DNA of 35,091 nucleotides. It comes from JBCDGH01 sp038751365. GTDB taxonomy: Bacteria > Patescibacteriota > JACMRA01. The notes under the pieces were generated by a model. The model did no database searches. It had not been told where the DNA came from and saw only the letters and a list, made by a program, of their open reading frames with translations. A program made the translations under genes and the position numbers. The stretch covers positions 1 through 35,091 of the forward strand of contig JBCDGH010000010.1 in assembly GCA_038751365.1 (NCBI GenBank), given 5' to 3'. Below are positions 24,020 to 30,408 of the stretch, in pieces. Each line of letters opens with the position of its first letter. Within the stretch, counting starts at the first letter, position 1.

Positions 24020-24056
24020 AACCAAAATCTGTGCAAAAATGAACATCATGTCAATC

Positions 24057-24085
24057 TTGACAAAAAAGGATTCATTAACGATTAT
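24057..24085 (+). promoter_or_regulatory. Promoter of the S6-S18 gene
   Basis: TTGACA (24057-24062) and GATTAT (24080-24085) are 17 bp apart. The leader would be about 38 bases without a clear Shine-Dalgarno. GATTAA or GATTAT -10 boxes recur here at tRNA-Ser and tRNA-His. Confidence 0.55.
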
Positions 24086-24129
24086 CTTTCTAATTAAAGT
24101 CTTTTACATCGCCTAGAAGCATATAAAGT

Positions 24130-24720
24130 ATGATCCAAAATTACGAAATTTATATTATTTTTAATCCAGAGTTATCAACAGATCAAGTCAATCAAAAGCA
24201 AGATTTGGTAGTAGATCTGCTAAAATCTAATCTTCAAGCAGAAAATATTAGTGAGAAAGCTGAAGGTTTGAAGAAAATGGCTTACCCGATTAGCAAGCAT
24301 AGAACCGGATTCTATCTACTTATCACCTTTGATTCTGATATTAGTTTGGTTAAAAATATATCAACTATAGAAAAAAAGTTGAATTTGGACGAAAGTATTC
24401 TTAGATATATCATCGTAAATCAAACTGAGTTCTTGAAGCAGGTAGCTAAAGAAAATAGATCAGATTCGGAAATTAGCAATCACAGAGAACTAAATAAAGG
24501 TAAAAATACTAAAAAGAAATGTATCTCCAAGTACCTTGGTTTAAGAGTTATTGATTATAAAGATGTTAACTATTTAAATCAGTTTACCTCCCCCTATGCT
24601 AAAATTTTTACTCGCACTAGGACTGGCACTAGCAGTAAATTTCAGCGAAAAATTAACAAAGCAATAAAAAGAGCAAGGCACATGGCTTTGATGCCGTTTA
24701 CTCCTATACATAACAGCTAA
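24130..24720 (+). CDS. Ribosomal proteins S6 and S18 fused in one chain
   Basis: S6 and S18 are neighbours that bind each other on the 30S platform. Here one 196-residue frame holds both. Residues 1-97 are S6: MIQNYEIYIIFNPEL, the AYPISKHRTGFYLLITF strand pair, and the closing LRYIIVN. Residues about 98-128 are a polar linker rich in Lys, Asn and Ser. Residues about 129-196 are S18: RVIDYKDVNYLNQF, FTRTRTGTSSKFQRKINKAIKRARHMALMPFT. Usually rpsF, ssb and rpsR are separate genes. Here ssb is absent from between them and the linker has no Met, so a separate start for S18 is unlikely. Both domains look complete. Symbols rpsF and rpsR would apply to the two halves. Confidence 0.93.
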   Translation: MIQNYEIYIIFNPELSTDQVNQKQDLVVDLLKSNLQAENISEKAEGLKKMAYPISKHRTGFYLLITFDSDISLVKNISTIEKKLNLDESILRYIIVNQTEFLKQVAKENRSDSEISNHRELNKGKNTKKKCISKYLGLRVIDYKDVNYLNQFTSPYAKIFTRTRTGTSSKFQRKINKAIKRARHMALMPFTPIHNS

Positions 24721-24782
24721 GACCATTAAAAAACAGAGTACGTTATTTAATTCTGTGTCCATTCTGATAAACTAGCGCAAAT

Positions 24783-25184
24783 ATGTTTGACCTCATGAGT
24801 GTTGACTGGGGAGAGTCTAGGTTTGGTCTAGCTTTTGGATCTCTTGCAAGCAGCTTGATTATTCCAGCTAATTTTGAATGTTTTACGATAAATATCCTAG
24901 AAATTATCAGTCAAGAAGTACTCAAAAGGCAAATTAAACTAATTATTATAGGTTACCCTACAAACTTTAGAGGTGGCAAAACAAGCGTATCTAAGATGAT
25001 TGATGATTTCATCTTTACACTAAAAGAGTCACACCCAGATATAGATATAGAAACTATAAACGAAAGGTGTAGTACCAAAGAGGCAAATAAAATACTAACA
25101 AAAAATAGTGATAAGCACAAAATCAATCACCAAGCAGCAGCTAAGATTCTAGAATATTATTTTTACAAAAGAGATATTAAGTAG
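24783..25184 (+). CDS. ruvX: RuvX/YqgF-family RNase H-fold protein
   Basis: YqgF/RuvX proteins are RNase H-fold nucleases linked to 16S rRNA end maturation. Seen here: strand one MSVDWGESRFGLAFG with Asp8, the IKLIIIGYPTNFRGG turn, the INERCSTKEA motif with Glu94, and a C-terminal helix NHQAAAKILEYYF. The family normally has D-E-R at the second site and Asp at the start of the last helix (DxxAA). Here these are Asn93-Glu94-Arg95 and Asn115, so one catalytic acid is lost, and the first D of DER is also replaced. Activity may be reduced or altered. It follows S6-S18 by 62 bases. Confidence 0.8.
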   Translation: MFDLMSVDWGESRFGLAFGSLASSLIIPANFECFTINILEIISQEVLKRQIKLIIIGYPTNFRGGKTSVSKMIDDFIFTLKESHPDIDIETINERCSTKEANKILTKNSDKHKINHQAAAKILEYYFYKRDIK

Positions 25185-26040
25185 TCTCTAAAGCCTCCTT
25201 CAAAATACTCCAAATTACTGTTTTTTGAGAATGAGATAACTCAAAAGGAAGTTTTGACACCATTGACCTTAAAAATTCAATATCAATTTGACCACTTTTT
25301 GCTAAAGCATTCTGACTTCTGATATCTAGATATTTAAGCAATACCAAACGCAAATATACCTTAAAAGCAACCCACTTTTGAAGAGTAGAATTGTATATTT
25401 CCTGACTGATTGGTTTGTGAATTGAAGAAAGATCTAAACTTTGGGGTAAAATAGAGTCGATAGGAACTAGACCAGATAAATCCAGCTTATAATCGTTTAA
25501 CTCCAGCCGTCTATGTAAGTTATGGAAATTATTATCTTTAAGCTCAGCAACTTTTCTGTACTTGGGCACTAGATAATCTCTTAATTTTGCTTGACCAAGA
25601 ACTAATATATTTTGATCTACTAGAGGCTGTTTTAGAATAGCAAATTTATCTACTACCCATAAGCCTGAAGAGTTGTATACAAGGAGTAGCTGATAACTGT
25701 TTCCGATTTGCAGATTTTTGAGTACATAAGGAGCTACCTTAAATAAATAGCACCTCATGTCAGTCTGCCCAGAAAAATCTAAAACTAAAAAACGTTGTTT
25801 TCCTGAGCGATGAGAGATAGACTTTAATAGCCCATTAAAAAGATATATTTGTTCCTTTGATTCCAAGTTACGAAAATTAGTTAATGGCGTAACTTTTACT
25901 AAACTGTAAGGAAAATAGGTTATAAAACTATAAACATCAAAGAATTTAGCTGAATTCAATCTTTTTATTTGTAGGACTGTAAATTTACTTCTTAGATCCT
26001 TATTGGACATAGACCAAGCTTGACAAAAGGGATATAACAT
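25177..26040 (-). CDS. RecG-like N-terminal (wedge) region without the helicase motor
   Basis: RecG is a helicase that remodels stalled forks. This 287-residue protein matches its N-terminal part. FFDVYSFITYFPYSLVKVTPL matches the LF-yFPrrYeD motif. An OB-fold follows (FLVLDFSGQTDMRCYLFKVAPYVL, then GNSYQLLLVYNSSGLWVV), then LVPKYRKVAEL and LSSIHKPISQEIYNSTLQKWVAFKVYLRL. It ends LPFELSHSQKTVIWSILKEA, exactly where RecG would enter its Q-motif and Walker A. No continuation is found: ruvX occupies the DNA beyond (8-base overlap of the ends). It could bind forked DNA but could not unwind it. Confidence 0.75.
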   Translation of the reverse strand: MLYPFCQAWSMSNKDLRSKFTVLQIKRLNSAKFFDVYSFITYFPYSLVKVTPLTNFRNLESKEQIYLFNGLLKSISHRSGKQRFLVLDFSGQTDMRCYLFKVAPYVLKNLQIGNSYQLLLVYNSSGLWVVDKFAILKQPLVDQNILVLGQAKLRDYLVPKYRKVAELKDNNFHNLHRRLELNDYKLDLSGLVPIDSILPQSLDLSSIHKPISQEIYNSTLQKWVAFKVYLRLVLLKYLDIRSQNALAKSGQIDIEFLRSMVSKLPFELSHSQKTVIWSILKEALETT

Positions 26041-26074
26041 ACTTAAATCACTATAGCATATTTAGGCAAATTCT

Positions 26075-26149
26075 GGCGCTATCATCTATCGGTTAGGATT
26101 CAGGATTTTCATTCCTGCCAGAGGGGTTCGACTCCCCTTAGCGCTGCCA
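26075..26149 (+). tRNA. tRNA-Glu(UUC)
   Basis: Acceptor GGCGCTA pairs with TAGCGCT, with a G1-U72 wobble that is unusual. The anticodon arm CAGGA-TTTTCAT-TCCTG gives TTC. Discriminator G and an encoded CCA follow (26147-26149). D-arm and T-arm (GGGGTTCGACTCCCC) are standard. Confidence 0.95.
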
Positions 26150-26174
26150 CAACACACATAAATATATAAATCTA

Positions 26175-26194
26175 ACCCTTGCGGGTAATTTTTT
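26175..26194 (+). terminator. Intrinsic terminator after tRNA-Glu
   Basis: ACCC (26175-26178) pairs with GGGT (26183-26186) around TTGC, followed by six T that end directly at the ATG of the next gene. The stem is short but placed 26 bases beyond the tRNA. Confidence 0.6.
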
Positions 26195-27130
26195 ATGCAC
26201 AGACAACCACTTATCCAAGATATACTAAGTTTCATTAGACAACCGAAAGCAAACTCAGAAAATGCAAATATCACCACTCTTAGCAAAGCAAAGCTAGTAA
26301 TGAGAGTCACCTGCTTAGCTATTTTTCTAGTTTTTGTTATAGGCCTCATTACTGATAACTTAGTCAAAATCTCAGGTTATTCCCAAGAAGATAATAACAT
26401 TATTATCGACTACTTGTCATCCACGTCTGCTTGGGAAGTTATCTTGATTATAGTTATTTTGGGACCAATTTTGGAAGAACTGGCTTTTAGGTTATACTTA
26501 AAACCTTACAAAAGATCTTTCTTGATTGGAATTTACTTTTATTTGCTACTGCTGATAAGTACTTTATTCAGTTATACTGAATCTTTAACCAATGCTTATT
26601 ACTTAATTGGCTCTGTAATTTTCGCCACACTTATCATCATTGGTAGTTTCATTTTTATAAAGAAAGTTTGGATAGAAAAAGTAATCGAGAAGTATTTTAG
26701 ATTTCTAGTATATCTTAGCACAATTACTTTTGGTCTTATTCACATTACTAATTACGAAAACCTAAACCAGTACTGGTGGCTTAGTCTGCTACTAGTTCTA
26801 CCTCAGCTTATTGTAGGTGCAGTATTACCTTACGTAAGAGTTAGGTTAGGTTTTATTTGGTCTATTCTTACCCACAGCCTATATAATGCGATTTTAGTTA
26901 TAGTGCCTTTAGGTCTGTTAGCTGGACCTGGTGAAGTAAGTCAATTAATCTCAACAACAGAAAACGAATCAGAATTATTATCAAAATTTAGCTTACTTGA
27001 AAGCAGTTACGTCATTTTTCTATCTTTTTTAGCTATAAGTATTTTTTTAGTAATAACTATTATTAGTATACAGCTAATCAGTGAATATAACCGCTATCGA
27101 AAAAATAATAAACAGATTAAGATCGACTAG
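26195..27130 (+). CDS. CPBP-family intramembrane metalloprotease
   Basis: CPBP (CAAX prenyl protease-like, also Abi) proteins are integral membrane peptidases. The key motifs are seen: EELAFR (Glu94, Glu95, Arg99), TFGLIHITN (the second motif with His) and WSILTHSLYNAIL (the third motif with His and Asn). Several membrane segments surround them, with a soluble N-terminal 35 residues and a Lys-rich tail. Most bacterial members have no known substrate, and some give immunity to bacteriocins. The ATG directly follows a terminator T-run, so either readthrough or another promoter within the tRNA feeds it. Its end overlaps gatA by 14 bases, tail to tail. Confidence 0.85.
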   Translation: MHRQPLIQDILSFIRQPKANSENANITTLSKAKLVMRVTCLAIFLVFVIGLITDNLVKISGYSQEDNNIIIDYLSSTSAWEVILIIVILGPILEELAFRLYLKPYKRSFLIGIYFYLLLLISTLFSYTESLTNAYYLIGSVIFATLIIIGSFIFIKKVWIEKVIEKYFRFLVYLSTITFGLIHITNYENLNQYWWLSLLLVLPQLIVGAVLPYVRVRLGFIWSILTHSLYNAILVIVPLGLLAGPGEVSQLISTTENESELLSKFSLLESSYVIFLSFLAISIFLVITIISIQLISEYNRYRKNNKQIKID

Positions 27131-28754
27131 AAGTAATCATTTCGATATCTTGAGCTAGTTTAAATATTTTATCTTCACCAAGCTCAGATCCTATAATTTG
27201 GCATCCTGTAGGCAATTTTATCACATTTGAAGTCGCACTGTCTATTTCTGTAGCGTGAACGACAGTTTTTCCATCCTCAGCTATATCAGTCTCTACGCTT
27301 TTTATATCGACTATATCTTTCTCACCGTCTACAACTTCAAACATACCTAGTGGTACTGACAGACCAGGAATGCGCACTGTATTGATACCACATGTAAATA
27401 CATCTGATAAGTACATCTTCAAAGGGTCATCAGACTTTTCACCCAATTTGAAAGGAAATTCAGGAGTAGTGGGGGTAAGCAAAACATCTACCTCTTGAAA
27501 TACTTTCACAAAATCTTGCCTGGCTAATTCTCTGACCTTTTGAGCTTTATTGTAATAAGCATCATAATAGCCAGCTGAGGATACATAAGTGCCTAGCATA
27601 ATTCTTCTTTTGACTTCTTCCCCAAGGTATTTATTCCGATGCTCATAGTACAAACTGTCGTAATTATCTTGTTGCTGTGCATAGCGTACTCCGTCTATGC
27701 GCTCTAGGTTAGCAGCAGCTTCTACAGGCATTGTTAGGTAATAAACTGAAATAGCATACTTAGTAAGAGGCAAGCTAACATCTACAAGAGTGTGACCCAA
27801 ATCTTTTAGTTTGGACTGCAGATTAGTTATAGCTTTGCTAATTATTGGATCAATACCGTCAATATAAAACTCTTTAGGAATACCTATTTTTAGAGGATTA
27901 GTAGTAGAATGAAGCTTCTTTAGCCGGCGTGCAGATTTTTTTTCATCCAGCATTTTATCTAACTTGTCTTTCAAAGACTGACTATCAACCGTAGTTTGAT
28001 CTTTTTCATCTTCCCCTGCTAGGACCCTAGTTATTATAATATTGTCTTCTACGTTATTACTGACAGGACCGACCTGATCTAAAGACGAAGCCATAGGTAT
28101 TACACCATACCTAGATATTAGACCATAAGTAGGCTTAAGACCAACTACATCACAAAATGCTGCTGGCTGTCTGACAGAACCACCAGTCTCACTCCCTAAA
28201 CTAAAAACTACTTGACCTGAGGCAACTGCAGCTATAGGTCCACTAGAAGAACCACCGGCAGTTCGAGAAGTATCAAATGGATTACGAGAAGTAGCGTAGT
28301 CAGAGGTCTCTCCACTAGAGCCCATAGCAAATTGATCCATATGATTAATACCAATCATGATTGCTCCTGCTGAGTCTATATTTTTAAACACAGTGGAAGA
28401 GTAAGGTGCTTTAAAGTTATCCAAGATTTTCGAACCAGCATTAAATATCTCTGATTCGACTAAAATAATTGATTTTAAACTAAAAGGTATCCCAAAAAGT
28501 GGGTATTTTTTCTGTAGTAATTCGAACCAACTGTCTTGAGGGTACTTTTCAAGATAGATTTGTAATATTTCATCTAATTTTGCCGCCTTACTTTCTGCCA
28601 GTTTAGGTGTGTAATAATTAAAGGCTTTGATGCTTTTATCTATAGAGCTACTACGATTCAAGAAAAACTGCAATACCTGAGAAGGAATTGCTTTTTTGGT
28701 CTTGTATAGATCTTGAATCTCATAAATTGTAGGACGCTTAGAAACAGAGAACAT
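27117..28754 (-). CDS. gatA: Glutamyl-tRNA(Gln)/aspartyl-tRNA(Asn) amidotransferase subunit A
   Basis: GatA releases ammonia from glutamine for the GatCAB complex, which converts Glu-tRNA(Gln) to Gln-tRNA(Gln). It is an amidase-signature enzyme with a Ser-cisSer-Lys triad. Here Lys94 (PFSLKSIILV), cis-Ser169 (AGGSSSGPIAAVASG) and Ser193 (GSETGGSVRQPAAF) fit the 75- and 24-residue spacing known from Thermotoga GatA. At 545 residues it is longer than the usual 480 or so. Extra residues lie around 255-285 (a Lys-rich insertion) and 465-505 (DGEKDIVDIKSVETDIAEDG). gatB and gatC are not in the window. Confidence 0.95.
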   Translation of the reverse strand: MFSVSKRPTIYEIQDLYKTKKAIPSQVLQFFLNRSSSIDKSIKAFNYYTPKLAESKAAKLDEILQIYLEKYPQDSWFELLQKKYPLFGIPFSLKSIILVESEIFNAGSKILDNFKAPYSSTVFKNIDSAGAIMIGINHMDQFAMGSSGETSDYATSRNPFDTSRTAGGSSSGPIAAVASGQVVFSLGSETGGSVRQPAAFCDVVGLKPTYGLISRYGVIPMASSLDQVGPVSNNVEDNIIITRVLAGEDEKDQTTVDSQSLKDKLDKMLDEKKSARRLKKLHSTTNPLKIGIPKEFYIDGIDPIISKAITNLQSKLKDLGHTLVDVSLPLTKYAISVYYLTMPVEAAANLERIDGVRYAQQQDNYDSLYYEHRNKYLGEEVKRRIMLGTYVSSAGYYDAYYNKAQKVRELARQDFVKVFQEVDVLLTPTTPEFPFKLGEKSDDPLKMYLSDVFTCGINTVRIPGLSVPLGMFEVVDGEKDIVDIKSVETDIAEDGKTVVHATEIDSATSNVIKLPTGCQIIGSELGEDKIFKLAQDIEMITSSRS

Positions 28755-28863
28755 ATTGTTGGACCTATTTTTAAAAAGTTTTAAAGGATTGTAAAGTATT
28801 CATAAGCAAGTCTGTGCTCAAAAAAATATCATCATATATTGAAATATTTAACATGAATTAGAA

Positions 28864-29610
28864 TTAAGTTAATTTAAAAACTTTAATTGAATTATCTGGC
28901 GAAAAGCCATGTTTCTTATATAATTCTACTACCTTTGGCTTACTACAGGTGAATACTAAATCTGAATAGCCTTCGGAGTTATTTTTAAGCGTACATTTAA
29001 TGACCCTAGTTAGTAGTTCAAATTTATTACTTTTTTTATATAAATTTAGACTATGACTTGCCCTACCAGCAACTGAATGTAGTTGTATTTGTTTAACTTC
29101 GTTCAAAAAAACTAAACTAAAAGTTCCAATATAATTTCCATTTAAGCTAGCCAAAAAGTGTTTATTTTTAACATCCTTAAAAGCGTCTTCAAATCTACTT
29201 TTTAGTAATTTGGTTTTATCTTTATTTTCTACCACACCTCTATCATCAGTAAAATCTACTCCAAAGCTACTGAGCATGAAATCCAGAAAAATAGGTAAAT
29301 GTTTAGAGTTCAAATCAATTTGTGATATTTCAAGAGACTCATCTGCTTTAATTTGCTTACATAGATCTTCTAAACCACATTTAAAAACAACTGTTTCTCT
29401 TAGTGTTAACCTCTGCGATTGATTATTGCTAGTCGCTTGCAAAAGAGCTGGTATCTGAATTTCTTTAATCAAGATTCTACGACTATCATAATTTGATGCT
29501 TCGGCCAGCATGTTGTTAATTTGCTTAGGTAATTCTAGCACCTCTTGAGGAGTGGGAACTAGCTCTAGATATTTTGACTTATCAGGTAAATGTAACTTAT
29601 AAGAGGGCAT
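28864..29610 (-). CDS. GNAT-fold acetyltransferase-like protein
   Basis: The C-terminal half has a GNAT pattern: HFLASLNGNYIGTFSLVFLNE (strands), QIQLHSVAGR, a helix FELLTRVIKCTLKN, YSDLVFTCSKPKVVELYKKHGF, the typical last strand-helix with xYxKxGF. The canonical acetyl-CoA loop (Q/RxxGxG/A) is poor. The N-terminal 110 residues have no clear match. From ATG at 29610 it overlaps the end of the upstream TIM-barrel gene by 14 bases, so the two are translated together. An enzyme pair is inferred; the substrate is unknown. Confidence 0.55.
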   Translation of the reverse strand: MPSYKLHLPDKSKYLELVPTPQEVLELPKQINNMLAEASNYDSRRILIKEIQIPALLQATSNNQSQRLTLRETVVFKCGLEDLCKQIKADESLEISQIDLNSKHLPIFLDFMLSSFGVDFTDDRGVVENKDKTKLLKSRFEDAFKDVKNKHFLASLNGNYIGTFSLVFLNEVKQIQLHSVAGRASHSLNLYKKSNKFELLTRVIKCTLKNNSEGYSDLVFTCSKPKVVELYKKHGFSPDNSIKVFKLT

Positions 29611-30364
29611 AATTCTGGTGAAAGTCAATCAAATTGGTAGCTGTGAATGGCATTATTACAACCAACTCTAGCACATTAAAATCATTATATATACCGCGAA
29701 TCTGGTGAGTATGTTTCTCAGCTATGTCTAGATTATTCAAATATTCATCACTTAAATACACCCCTCTCCATGGCCGAAACTTAAACCTATTAAGCATTAA
29801 CCGATTTGGAATTAATAAAGACCCATAGACTGGTATAGTCGAATCAATCTGCCTAATAAAACCTAACCCACTCCGTAATTTAGCTAAATCCGAACCTACT
29901 TGCAAATACACACCTTTAATTAGATTTAAGTTTAACTTGCTAATTAGTCTTTGATTTTCTAATAGTAGCCCTTCATCAGATAAGAAGGGGTTGTAAGCGC
30001 AGTAAAAACTACTTTCTTCTGAACCTGTCCCAGCTAGTTTATTAAGCAAATACATACTATCTACAGATTTTTTCTGACCCCCAGAAACCACTAGAAAACG
30101 ATTTATACTTACAGTCTTGGCAATATCCTCAAATTGCTGAAAAACCTGTAAAATATTTTGACTTTTTTTGTAGTGATTAGAGACAGCAAAATTAAGAGTG
30201 ATATCTAAATCAGGCAATTGCTTTAATAAAGCTTTAGCTAACTCTAAATTACTTAACAAGTTTGACTTATTAGGTAGACAAATAGATTTAATCTTAAACT
30301 GTTTTATGAGTTCAATAATTTCTGTAAGTTGACTCAAAGAGCTTGCACAAAGTTCGAATTGCAT
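29597..30364 (-). CDS. TIM-barrel protein, distantly like methylenetetrahydrofolate reductase
   Basis: The 255 residues read as repeated strand-helix units: IKSICLPNKSN, DITLNFAVSNHY, INRFLVVSGGQKK, SSFYCAYNPFL, LNLIKGVYLQVG, TIPVYGSLLIPN. The order of NFAVSNHYKKS, FLVVSGGQKKS and PVYGSLLIPN matches the pH.., LRGD and pI-xGi-P turns of MetF. The flavin-binding and catalytic residues are not clear, so a diverged or non-enzymatic member is likely. Other barrel families remain possible. It is divergent from virB4 and shares a symmetrical promoter region. The next gene overlaps its end. Confidence 0.4.
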   Translation of the reverse strand: MQFELCASSLSQLTEIIELIKQFKIKSICLPNKSNLLSNLELAKALLKQLPDLDITLNFAVSNHYKKSQNILQVFQQFEDIAKTVSINRFLVVSGGQKKSVDSMYLLNKLAGTGSEESSFYCAYNPFLSDEGLLLENQRLISKLNLNLIKGVYLQVGSDLAKLRSGLGFIRQIDSTIPVYGSLLIPNRLMLNRFKFRPWRGVYLSDEYLNNLDIAEKHTHQIRGIYNDFNVLELVVIMPFTATNLIDFHQNYALL

Positions 30365-30367
30365 AAT

Positions 30368-30396
30368 TTGTCAAAAAATATATTGTGAACTAAAAT
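30368..30396 (+). promoter_or_regulatory. virB4 promoter within a symmetrical divergent region
   Basis: TTGTCA (30368-30373) and TAAAAT (30391-30396) are 17 bp apart. The predicted start is only about six bases before the ATG at 30409, so the leader is nearly absent. TTGTCAAA (30368-30375) and TTTGACAA (30396-30403) form an inverted repeat, giving a mirrored -35 box for the opposite gene. Confidence 0.6.
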
Positions 30397-30408
30397 TTGA
30401 CAAGCAAA

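Noticed and set aside
26086..26367. Minus-strand frame covering tRNA-Glu and the CPBP start
   Set aside because: It spans a clear tRNA gene and is antisense to the CPBP protein.
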